Source of the DNA: a bacterium
GTDB taxonomy: Bacteria; Planctomycetota; B15-G4; JADJEK01
NCBI GenBank assembly: GCA_030428825.1
Contig: JAUIEL010000030.1
Span: forward strand, 1-21,202
Length of the DNA: 21,202 nucleotides
Direction of reading: 5' to 3'
Notes under the pieces: model-generated
What the model was told of the DNA's origin: nothing
Database searches by the model: none
The model's input: the letters and a program-made list of their open reading frames with translations, nothing else
Shown here: positions 7,564 to 14,477 of the stretch, in pieces
Position numbering within the stretch: the stretch's first letter is position 1
Layout of the letters: each line of letters opens with the position of its first letter
Position numbers and translations under genes: made by a program

Positions 7564-9252
7564 CTACTCGATCGCGGCGCGCAGCCCGTTCGAGAACGCC
7601 ACCCCGAACGGCGCCCCCGGGTCGCCGACGGTCGCCTGGAGGAAGAGCGGGACGCCGAACGCGCTCGAGGCGTCGACGCCGTGGGTGGTGTACGTGCCGG
7701 CCCCGGCCGCGCCCGCCGGTCCGGAGATCGAGATCGGGACGATGGCGTGCGGAGCCCCGAGGTCCACGACGAGCGTCCCGCCGAGCGCCGCCTGGCTCGC
7801 CTCGCCGAGCCCGATCCAGAGGAGCGTCGGCGCCGCGCCGAGCGCGTTCGAGAGCGTCACCGACGCCACGTCGTCGCACGCGCCGGCGTTCCCGGAGAGC
7901 GACGGGACGAGCCCCCCGGTCCCGGCGAGGCCGGTCCCGATCGCCTCGAACGCGACGGAGCAGCCGGTGTCGCGGAGGTAGACGTCGGCGACGCCGTTCG
8001 TGTCCGCGGCGGCCAGGCCCCCGCCGTTGTCGAACACGACGAACCGCCCGTCCGCGGAGATCGCGCCGTGCGACGTCACGTCGCTCTCGGTGCTCGGCGT
8101 CGCGCCCGACTCGTCCCGGCTGACCAGGGTGTGCTCGCCGGTCAGGAGGTCGGTCCGCACGACCTGGGACACGCTCGACGGCGCGGGGAGGAGGGCGCCG
8201 ACCCGCGTCTCGTACGCGACGTACCGCCCGGACGCGGAGAGCGACGGACGCGCGCTCGCTCCGGGCGCGAACGATCCTCCGGGAGGGACGCTCACGGCGC
8301 GGGTCGTCCCCGCGGCGAGGTCGCGGACGTAGACGCGCAGCTCGATGGTCGTCGCCGCGGGGTCGAGGTTCGTCGCCCACGAGTCGAACGCCACCAGGCG
8401 GCCGTCCGCCGAGATGCTCGGCGAACCGGAGAAGTCGTCCGCCTCGACGCCGCCCGGCCCGACGCTCGCGCGGGTCGTCGTCCCCGCGACCAGGTCGCGC
8501 ACGAAGACGTCGGGGAGGCCGTTCTGGTCGTTCGGGACGAGGTTCGTCGCCGAGCTGACGAACGCCACGACGCCCCCGTCGGCCGAGATCGCGCTGAGGG
8601 AGCTCGCCTTGTCCCCGCCGACGCCGGCGTCGTTCACGCTCGCCCGCACGGTGACGCCGGTCTGCCGGTCGAACACGAAGACGTCGAAGGCGCCGTTCAC
8701 GTCCCCCGCGACGAGCTGGTTCGAGCCGGAGAGGAACGAGACGAACCGCCCGTCCCCCGAGAGGACGGGGGCCGAGCTCGCCGAGTTCGGAGCGGACCCG
8801 TCCGGGAGGCGCGAGACGCGCTCGGTCGTCCCGGTCTGCCGGTCGTGCACGAAGACGTCGGTCGTGTGGTTGAAGTCGTTCGCGGAGAGGTTCGACGCGT
8901 TCGACTGGAACGCGACGTGGCGGCCGTCGGCGGAGATCGACGCGTAGGAGGACGGCTGGTCCGCCTCGCTCCCGTCGCCGGCGACGCTGACCCTGGTGAT
9001 CACGCCGGTCTGGAGGTCCCGGACGAGGACGTCGCGGACGCCGTTCGTGTCGTTCGGGACGAGGTCGGACGCGTCGCTCTCGAACGCCGCGAACCGACCG
9101 TCCGCCGAGAGGACGGCGCGCCTCGACAGGGCGTTCCCCGGCGCTCCGTCGGGGAGTCGACTGACGAGGGACGTCTCCTGGGCGGCGGCGGCGGGCGCGG
9201 CGACGGCCCAGACGACGAGGAGAAGGCGAGAGTGTCGGGTGGAGGCGGACAT
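7564..9252 (-). CDS. Secreted seven-repeat PD40/TolB-like beta-propeller protein
   Basis: This protein is 562 aa from ATG 9252, with AAAGGA 7 nt upstream. The frame stays open further upstream, but that would cover the sigma-factor gene and bury the signal peptide. Residues 1-24 are a signal peptide (LLLVVWAVAAPAAAAQ). Seven repeats of ~58 residues begin near 47, 104, 162, 220, 278, 337 and 397. Each has the form SxSADGRxVAFxS, then an (N/L)xxNDxNGxxDVFVRD segment and a TGxTxRxSV strand. This is the WD40-like PD40 pattern of TolB-type propellers; the DxNGxxD loops could bind calcium. Residues ~434-562 are the shared beta-rich module ending NGLRAAIE. No enzyme motif is present, so an extracellular or periplasmic binding role is likely. 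It diverges from the ECF sigma gene across 190 bp. Confidence 0.88.
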   Translation of the reverse strand: MSASTRHSRLLLVVWAVAAPAAAAQETSLVSRLPDGAPGNALSRRAVLSADGRFAAFESDASDLVPNDTNGVRDVLVRDLQTGVITRVSVAGDGSEADQPSSYASISADGRHVAFQSNASNLSANDFNHTTDVFVHDRQTGTTERVSRLPDGSAPNSASSAPVLSGDGRFVSFLSGSNQLVAGDVNGAFDVFVFDRQTGVTVRASVNDAGVGGDKASSLSAISADGGVVAFVSSATNLVPNDQNGLPDVFVRDLVAGTTTRASVGPGGVEADDFSGSPSISADGRLVAFDSWATNLDPAATTIELRVYVRDLAAGTTRAVSVPPGGSFAPGASARPSLSASGRYVAYETRVGALLPAPSSVSQVVRTDLLTGEHTLVSRDESGATPSTESDVTSHGAISADGRFVVFDNGGGLAAADTNGVADVYLRDTGCSVAFEAIGTGLAGTGGLVPSLSGNAGACDDVASVTLSNALGAAPTLLWIGLGEASQAALGGTLVVDLGAPHAIVPISISGPAGAAGAGTYTTHGVDASSAFGVPLFLQATVGDPGAPFGVAFSNGLRAAIE

Positions 9253-9400
9253 GGTGCGGTCCTTTCGAGCACGGATCGCGACGCCGTTCGCGCCGCGGGT
9301 GCCGGGAGAACGGGAAGCGGCGCCGGAGGGGGCGGGGGATTCCGGACGACTTCCGCTCGGACGGCTCGGGGACGGGGCCGCTCCACGGGCGGGACCGGCG

Positions 9401-9406
9401 TAGACT
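9401..9406 (+). promoter_or_regulatory. Candidate -10 element of the ECF sigma gene
   Basis: TAGACT lies 36 nt upstream of the TTG start codon, within the 190-bp region between the divergent propeller and sigma genes. It resembles the TACACT hexamers before the MoxR and S8 genes. No -35 box is recognisable, and nothing else is evident in this intergenic stretch. Confidence 0.3.
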
Positions 9407-9442
9407 CTTGGCGCGGCCGGCCGAAGCGAGCCCGGAGGAGCC

Positions 9443-10024
9443 TTGGACCCACGTCCCGTCGGAGAGGTGACGCGCCTGCTGGGCGAGATGCGCGGCGGCG
9501 CCTCGGAGGCGGGGAGCGCGCTCCTCGCCGTCGTGTACGGTGAGCTCCGCGCGATCGCGGACAACCTCTTCCGTCACCAGCCCGACCGCCACACGCTCCA
9601 GCCGACCGCGCTCGTCCACGAGGCGTGCGTGAGGCTCCTCGACTCCGACGCGGCGGGCTGGAACGACCGCAAGCACTTCTTCGCGGTCGCGGCCCGCGCG
9701 ATGCGGCAGCTCCTCACCGATCACGCCCGCGCCCGGCGGAGCGCCAAGCGGGGGGCGGGGTGGAACGCCGTCACGCTCGCCGCCGCCGCCGCCGGGGGCG
9801 AGGGCCGCGGGACGGACGAGCTCGACCTGGTCGCGCTGGACGACGCGCTCGAGCGGCTCGGCGAACGGTCCGAACGACAGCGGAAGATCGTCGAGCTGCG
9901 GTTCCTCGTCGGGCTCACCCTGGAGGAGATCGCGGACGTGCTGACCGTCTCGGTCACCACCGTGAAGGACGACTGGCGGGTCGCCCGCGCGTGGCTCCAC
10001 CGCGAGCTGACGCGCGGGACGTGA
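9443..10024 (+). CDS. ECF RNA polymerase sigma factor (PF07638/TIGR02999 type)
   Basis: This 193-aa protein starts at TTG 9443 with GGAGG about 4 nt upstream. Region 2 spans ~25-98 and includes LQPTALVHEACVRLL and HFFAVAARAMRQLLTDHAR, hallmarks of the sigma-70 ECF subfamily expanded in Planctomycetes and Acidobacteria. Region 4 (~130-190) carries the helix-turn-helix LTLEEIADVLTVSVTTVKDDW. Between them is an Ala/Gly-rich linker. It should direct RNA polymerase to a small regulon. Related sigma factors are often encoded beside serine/threonine kinases; none is visible here, and there is no anti-sigma gene next to it. The divergent neighbour is a secreted propeller gene, which makes the secreted-protein cluster a plausible but unproven target. 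Confidence 0.92.
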   Translation: MDPRPVGEVTRLLGEMRGGASEAGSALLAVVYGELRAIADNLFRHQPDRHTLQPTALVHEACVRLLDSDAAGWNDRKHFFAVAARAMRQLLTDHARARRSAKRGAGWNAVTLAAAAAGGEGRGTDELDLVALDDALERLGERSERQRKIVELRFLVGLTLEEIADVLTVSVTTVKDDWRVARAWLHRELTRGT

Positions 10025-10049
10025 CCCCCGCCGGCGCGGCCGCCGAGAG

Positions 10050-10406
10050 TCAGCGCGGCTCGGCCACCACGTACACTTCTCCCGACGGGTCGGCGCACGA
10101 GAACTCGCGCGTCCCGTGCGGCTGGTCGGCCGGCTCGGAGAGCGGAAGGAAACCGGCCGCGACGAACTCCGAGAACGCCGCCTCGACGTCGTCGACGTAG
10201 AGCCACGTCAGCCGCTCGCGGGAGTGCACCGGGCGGTCGGACAGCATCAGCCGCGCCTCGCCGTTCCGCAGGGCGACCCAGAACGGGACGCCGTCGACGG
10301 CGAGCGACTCGACGACCTCGAAGCCGAGCGCGTCGACGTGGAAGCGGACGTGCTCGTCGAGCGGGCGGACGGTGCGGTACGGGACGGCGCGTCGGATCGG
10401 GACCAT
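10050..10406 (-). CDS. VOC-family (glyoxalase/bleomycin-resistance-like) protein
   Basis: This 118-aa protein starts at ATG 10406 with AGGAG about 7 nt upstream. It has the single-domain VOC pattern: an N-terminal strand and helix (VRPLDEHVRFHVDALGFEVVE), a central FWVALRNGEARLMLSD strand, LTWLYVDDVEAAFSEFVAAGF as the second beta-alpha unit, and the closing ADPSGEVYVVAEP with the Glu that is normally a metal ligand. Members act as dimers in isomerisation, dioxygenation or drug sequestration; the substrate cannot be told. The gene ends 25 nt from the convergent sigma-factor gene and is divergent from the MoxR gene across 58 bp. Confidence 0.8.
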   Translation of the reverse strand: MVPIRRAVPYRTVRPLDEHVRFHVDALGFEVVESLAVDGVPFWVALRNGEARLMLSDRPVHSRERLTWLYVDDVEAAFSEFVAAGFLPLSEPADQPHGTREFSCADPSGEVYVVAEPR

Positions 10407-10452
10407 CTCGAACTCCTGCCGGCGGCGGCGCGGACGGGGCGGTCGAGTGTTC

Positions 10453-10458
10453 TACACT
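10453..10458 (+). promoter_or_regulatory. Candidate -10 element of the MoxR gene, implying a leaderless mRNA
   Basis: TACACT ends 6 nt before the ATG at 10465, the normal distance from a -10 box to the transcription start. If real, the transcript would begin at or next to the A of the start codon, which agrees with the lack of a good ribosome binding site there. No -35 is evident. Confidence 0.35.
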
Positions 10459-10464
10459 CCGGGG

Positions 10465-11319
10465 ATGGAACCGACCCCCCGCTTCGAAGGGACCGAGCGC
10501 TACGTCGCCACCGAGGACCTGATGGTCGCGGTGAACGCCTCGGTCCGGCTCCGCCGCCCGCTCCTCGTGAAGGGCGAGCCGGGGACCGGCAAGACCGTCC
10601 TCGCCGAGGAGATCGCCAAGGCGCTCGGGAAGCCGCTCTTCACCTGGCACGTCAAGTCGACCACGAAGGCGCGCCACGGCCTGTACGAGTACGACGCCGT
10701 GGCTCGTCTCCGCGACTCGCAGCTCGGCGACGACCGCGTCCACGACATCCGGAACTACATCCACAAGGGGCGGCTGTGGGAGGCGTTCGAGACGGAGGGC
10801 GGCGCGGTCCTCCTGATCGACGAGATCGACAAGGCGGACATCGAGTTCCCGAACGACCTCCTCCAGGAGCTCGACCGGATGGAGTTCTTCGTCCACGAGA
10901 CGAAGGAGACGGTCGCCGCGCGGACGCGCCCCGTCGTGCTGATCACGTCGAACAACGAGAAGGAGCTCCCCGACGCGTTCCTGCGCCGCTGCTTCTTCCA
11001 CTTCATCCGCTTCCCCGACCCCGAGACGATGATCCGCATCGTCGACGTCCACTTCCCCGGGCTCGAGGAGAAGCTGCTCGAGGAGGCGCTCGGCGTCTTC
11101 TACGACGTCCGCGAGGTCCCCGGCCTGAAGAAGAAGCCGTCGACTTCGGAGTTCCTCGACTGGATCCAGCTCCTCTCCCAGGAAGAGGAGGCGACGCGCG
11201 CGCTGCGCGCGGCGGCCGATCCACTCCCGCCGCTGTTCGGCGCGCTCCTGAAGAACGAGCAGGACGTCGACCTCCTCCGGCGGGCGTTCGGCCGGCGAGG
11301 GCCGCGCGGGACGAACTGA
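10465..11319 (+). CDS. MoxR-family AAA+ ATPase
   Basis: This 284-aa protein starts at ATG 10465; the frame extends upstream to 10372, but the added Arg-rich residues do not look like protein and would overlap the divergent VOC gene. The Walker A motif is GEPGTGKT (37-44), Walker B is LLIDEID (116-122), sensor 1 is ITSNN (160-164), and an Arg finger pair sits near 174-175 (LRRC). The C-terminal lid is helical and short. MoxR ATPases act as chaperones or remodelling factors, usually with a VWA-domain partner encoded next door, as CoxD with CoxE. The expected partner is at 13302-14477, but a secreted protease gene lies between them. Confidence 0.92.
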   Translation: MEPTPRFEGTERYVATEDLMVAVNASVRLRRPLLVKGEPGTGKTVLAEEIAKALGKPLFTWHVKSTTKARHGLYEYDAVARLRDSQLGDDRVHDIRNYIHKGRLWEAFETEGGAVLLIDEIDKADIEFPNDLLQELDRMEFFVHETKETVAARTRPVVLITSNNEKELPDAFLRRCFFHFIRFPDPETMIRIVDVHFPGLEEKLLEEALGVFYDVREVPGLKKKPSTSEFLDWIQLLSQEEEATRALRAAADPLPPLFGALLKNEQDVDLLRRAFGRRGPRGTN

Positions 11320-11333
11320 CGCGGGACGGACCG

Positions 11334-11348
11334 GCGCGGGAGCCGCGC
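11334..11348 (+). terminator. Weak hairpin after the MoxR gene
   Basis: GCGCGG and CCGCGC form a 6-bp stem with a GAG loop 14 nt after the MoxR stop. There is no T-run. It may only reflect base composition. Confidence 0.2.
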
Positions 11349-11376
11349 GCTCCGCGAGCCGCGAGGGCGAGGCTGC

Positions 11377-11382
11377 TACACT
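11377..11382 (+). promoter_or_regulatory. Candidate -10 element of the S8 protease gene
   Basis: TACACT matches the hexamer before the MoxR gene. Start of transcription would be near 11389, leaving a ~53-nt leader with GAGGT before the TTG start. This would give the protease, VWA and MFS genes their own promoter. No -35 is seen. Confidence 0.35.
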
Positions 11383-11441
11383 GAATCCACGCCCGAGCCC
11401 CGCGCACCTGCCGCGCGCTCCGATGCCCCCCGAGGTCCCTC

Positions 11442-13280
11442 TTGCGTCTCCACGCCCCCCTCTCCCTCCTCGCCCTCTCGCTCCTCTCCCCTTCCACCCT
11501 CGCCCGGGACCTCGAACCGCGCGAGGTCCCGGCGAAGGTCCCGGTGAAGGCGTCCCCGCTGCCGGCGCGGGACGCGGGGTTCGGCCGCGGGTTCGAGCTG
11601 CAGGTGAAGTTCGTCGACGACGCGCGCGTCCGGGCCGCGCCCGACGGCGGGGTCAAGTCGCGCGCCGACGCGGACCTCTCCGGCCTGCGCGCGCTCGCCG
11701 CCGCGCGGGAGCTCCGCTTCACGCCGCTGAACGACCTGACCGAAGAGCAGGCGGCGTCCCTCGAGGCGCGGGCCGCCGGGCGCTCCGGCGTCGCGCAGCC
11801 GGATCTGCGGGGGTTCGTCCGCGTCTCCGCGCCCGAGATCGACGCGGTCGCCCTGGAGGAGATCGGGAACGCGCTCCTCGCGCTGCCGATCGTCGAGTTC
11901 GCCCAGCTCGCGACGCTCGGCGCGCCGCCGCCGGGAGACTTCGCGCCGCCGACCCCGAACCTGTTCCCGAACCAGACGTACCACGGCCCGGATCCCGGCC
12001 TCGACTTCACGTACGCCTGGACGCAGGGCGCGACCGGAGCCGGGGTCCGCCTCTCCGACTGCGAGTACAACTGGAACGCGAACCACGAGGACCTCGTCGA
12101 CATCCCCCTCCACCTCGAGCCCGGCCAGACCCCCCACCCGACGACCGTCTCGAACGGGTGGGACTCGCACGGGACCGCGGTCCTCGGCGAGACGTCCGCG
12201 GTCGAGAACGGCTACGGCTGCACCGGGCTGGCGAAGGACGCGACCGTCTTCACGTTCCCCGAGTGGACGCTCCAGGGGGGCTTCCGGCGCGTCGCCGCGG
12301 TGACGAACGCCATCCAACAGTCGAGCGCGGGGGACGTGGTCCTGCTCGAGATGCAGACCGTCGCGTTCGGTTCGGACTACGGTCCGGCCGAGCTGACGTT
12401 CTCGATCCACGCGATCACCAAGGTCGGGACCGCGGCCGGCGTCGTCGTGGTCGCCGCGGCCGGGAACGGGAACCAGAACCTCGACTCCGGGACGTACTCG
12501 ACCTACGCGAGCTGGGGCGACAGCGGCGCGATCGTCGTCGGCGCCGGGTCCGCGAACACGTCCCACTCGAAGCTCGGGTTCAGCACCTACGGCTCGCGCG
12601 TGAACGTGCAGGGGTGGGGCCAGTCGGTCTTCACGCTCGGATACGGCGGCTTCGCCTCGTACGGCGGCGACAAGAACCAGCGGTACACGTCCGCCTTCTC
12701 GGGGACCAGCAGCGCGTCACCGCTCGTCGCGTCGGCCTGCGCGGCGCTCCAGGACGTCTCGGTCGACCGGACCGGCGCGCCGCTCCCGCCGTCCGCCCTG
12801 CGCCAGCTCCTGATCGACACGGGCGTCCCGCAGGGGAGCGGCGGACACATCGGCCCGCTCCCCGACCTGCGGGCGGCGATCGACACCCTCTCGTGCGGGA
12901 CGATCGTCGCGTACGGCACGCCGGAGGTCGGCTCCTCGGGGAGCCCGGCGGTCATCGCCGCGTCCGGCGGCTCCCCGTCGGTCGGCAACCCGTCGTTCTC
13001 GGTCGACCTGACCGGGGGGAACCCGAACAGCTTCTGCGTCCTCTTCTCCGGCCTCTCCCCGGGATCGAACGTGCAGCCGTGGGGGACGATCCTGGTCGCG
13101 GGCCCGAGCTTCTTCCGGACCTACACCTCGACGAACGGGGCGGGGGTCGCGTCGGTCCCGATCGCCATCCCGCCCTCGCTCTCCGGAGTGACGATGCACT
13201 ACCAGTACGCGGTCCGCGATCCCGGCTTCGGCGGCAACGTGCAGGGGTCCGACGCCCTCGCGGTCACCTTCTGTCCCTGA
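11442..13280 (+). CDS. Secreted subtilisin-like (S8) serine protease with C-terminal shared module
   Basis: This 612-aa protein starts at TTG 11442, with GAGG ~6 nt upstream and a clean signal peptide directly after it (LSLLALSLLSPSTLA). Residues ~25-165 look like a propeptide region. The catalytic triad is D206 (LSDCEYNWN), H243 (DSHGTAVLGE) and S423 (GTSSASP), with oxyanion N342 (AAGNGN). The Asp segment is unusual: SDCEYNWNANHEDL replaces the more common DTG. Residues 490-612 form the module shared with the M12B protease; the final 88 residues match it without gaps and both end in Cys-Pro. The enzyme should be an active exported endopeptidase. It lies 122 bp after the MoxR gene and only 21 bp before the VWA gene, so it is likely co-transcribed with the latter. 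Confidence 0.92.
   Translation: MRLHAPLSLLALSLLSPSTLARDLEPREVPAKVPVKASPLPARDAGFGRGFELQVKFVDDARVRAAPDGGVKSRADADLSGLRALAAARELRFTPLNDLTEEQAASLEARAAGRSGVAQPDLRGFVRVSAPEIDAVALEEIGNALLALPIVEFAQLATLGAPPPGDFAPPTPNLFPNQTYHGPDPGLDFTYAWTQGATGAGVRLSDCEYNWNANHEDLVDIPLHLEPGQTPHPTTVSNGWDSHGTAVLGETSAVENGYGCTGLAKDATVFTFPEWTLQGGFRRVAAVTNAIQQSSAGDVVLLEMQTVAFGSDYGPAELTFSIHAITKVGTAAGVVVVAAAGNGNQNLDSGTYSTYASWGDSGAIVVGAGSANTSHSKLGFSTYGSRVNVQGWGQSVFTLGYGGFASYGGDKNQRYTSAFSGTSSASPLVASACAALQDVSVDRTGAPLPPSALRQLLIDTGVPQGSGGHIGPLPDLRAAIDTLSCGTIVAYGTPEVGSSGSPAVIAASGGSPSVGNPSFSVDLTGGNPNSFCVLFSGLSPGSNVQPWGTILVAGPSFFRTYTSTNGAGVASVPIAIPPSLSGVTMHYQYAVRDPGFGGNVQGSDALAVTFCP
13068..13093 (+). repeat. 26-nt exact match, inverted, to 5548-5573 (shared protease module)
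   Basis: This is the partner of 5548-5573; it encodes NVQPWGTI in the S8 protease. The flanking module sequence, for example that encoding QYAVRDPGFGGN, is also very close between the two genes but carries wobble differences. Confidence 0.7.
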
Positions 13281-13301
13281 ACCGCGCGCACGGAGCGTCC
13301 C

Positions 13302-14477
13302 TTGTTCCTGGCGTTCTTCCTGAAGCTCCGCGAGGTCGGGATCCCGGTCTCCCTCACCGAGTACCTCTCGTTCCTGCGGGTGCTCGCGGCGGGCGAGCCG
13401 GTCTTCTCGATCGACGGGCTGTACCACCTCGCGCGGACCGCGCTGGTGAAGGACGAGCGGCACTTCGACCGGTTCGACGTCGTGTTCGGCGCCACGTTCG
13501 GCCGCGCGGTCACGGCGGAGGGCGTCGCGCCGCGGGAGATCCCGGTGGAGTGGCTCCGGAAGCTCGCCGAACGGCTGCTGACCGCGGAGGAGCTCGCGAA
13601 GCTCGAGGCGCTCGGGTTCGAGGAGCTGATGGAGACGCTGAAGAAGCGGCTCGCCGAGCAGAAGGAGCGGCACCAGGGCGGCTCGAAGTGGATCGGCACC
13701 GGCGGCACCTCGCCGTTCGGCGCGTACGGATCGAACCCGGCCGGGGTCCGCATCGGGCAGGACGGGTCGCGGCTGCGGCGGGCGGTGAAGGTCTGGGACC
13801 GGCGCGAGTTCCGGAACCTCGACGGCGACGCGGAGCTCGGGCCGAGGAACCTGAAGATGGCGCTCCGGCGGCTGCGTCGGTTCGCCCGCGAGGGGGCCGA
13901 GGAGGAGCTGGACCTCGACGGCACGATCTCCGCCACCGCGCGGAACGCCGGCCACCTCGACCTCCGGTTCGTCCCCGAACGACACAACGCGGCGCGCGTC
14001 CTCCTCCTCCTCGACGTCGGCGGCTCGATGGACGTCCACGTGCGCGAGGTGGAGGAGCTGTTCGGCGCCGCGCGCGCCGAGTTCAAGCACCTCGAGACGT
14101 ACTACTTCCACAACTGCGTCTACGAGCGGGTCTGGCGCGACAACCGCCGCCGGTGGGACGAGACGACGCCGACGACCGAGCTGATGAACACGTACGGACC
14201 GGAGTACCGCGTCGTGTTCGTCGGCGACGCCTCCATGAGCCCGTACGAGCTCGTCCACCCGTTCGGATCGGTCGAGCACGAGAACGACGAGCCGGGGCTC
14301 GTCTGGCTGGAGCGCCTCCGCCGGCGCTACCCGCACCACGTCTGGCTCAACCCGGTGCGCGAGGACTACTGGGCGTACACGCACTCCGTCGGGATCGTCG
14401 TCGACGCGTTCGAGGGGCGGATGCATCCGCTGACCCTCGACGGCGTGACCGCCGCGATCGCCTCGCTGAACCATTGA
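13302..14477 (+). CDS. VWA-domain protein, CoxE-like partner of MoxR ATPases
   Basis: This 391-aa soluble protein starts at TTG 13302 with GGAG 7 nt upstream. The N-terminus FLKLREVGIPVSLTEYLSFL is characteristic of CoxE-like VWA proteins. Residues ~128-160 are a Gly-rich linker (GGSKWIGTGGTSPFGAYG). The VWA domain (~230-391) has a MIDAS-like motif DVGGSM at 238-243, where the canonical DxSxS has Gly in place of the first Ser; I recall DVGGSMD as usual for this subfamily. FVGDASMSPYEL at ~306-317 supplies further candidate metal ligands. It is expected to work with the MoxR ATPase at 10465-11319 in a metal-dependent remodelling complex. Its stop overlaps the start of the MFS gene. Confidence 0.88.
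   Translation: MFLAFFLKLREVGIPVSLTEYLSFLRVLAAGEPVFSIDGLYHLARTALVKDERHFDRFDVVFGATFGRAVTAEGVAPREIPVEWLRKLAERLLTAEELAKLEALGFEELMETLKKRLAEQKERHQGGSKWIGTGGTSPFGAYGSNPAGVRIGQDGSRLRRAVKVWDRREFRNLDGDAELGPRNLKMALRRLRRFAREGAEEELDLDGTISATARNAGHLDLRFVPERHNAARVLLLLDVGGSMDVHVREVEELFGAARAEFKHLETYYFHNCVYERVWRDNRRRWDETTPTTELMNTYGPEYRVVFVGDASMSPYELVHPFGSVEHENDEPGLVWLERLRRRYPHHVWLNPVREDYWAYTHSVGIVVDAFEGRMHPLTLDGVTAAIASLNH

Noticed and set aside
4815..8123. Very long + strand open frame opposite the secreted-protein genes
   Set aside because: The translation is almost entirely Arg/Pro/Asp/Gly low-complexity typical of antisense frames in GC-rich genes; no domain, start site or ribosome binding site supports it.
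9253..9564. Upstream extension of the PD40 protein to 9564
   Set aside because: It would overlap the sigma gene and place 104 Pro/Arg-rich residues before a clear signal peptide; ATG 9252 has a good AAAGGA.
7136..10000. Long - strand open frame across the PD40 gene and sigma factor
   Set aside because: It is antisense to the well-supported sigma gene and out of frame with the PD40 gene, with Arg-rich composition and no recognisable motif.
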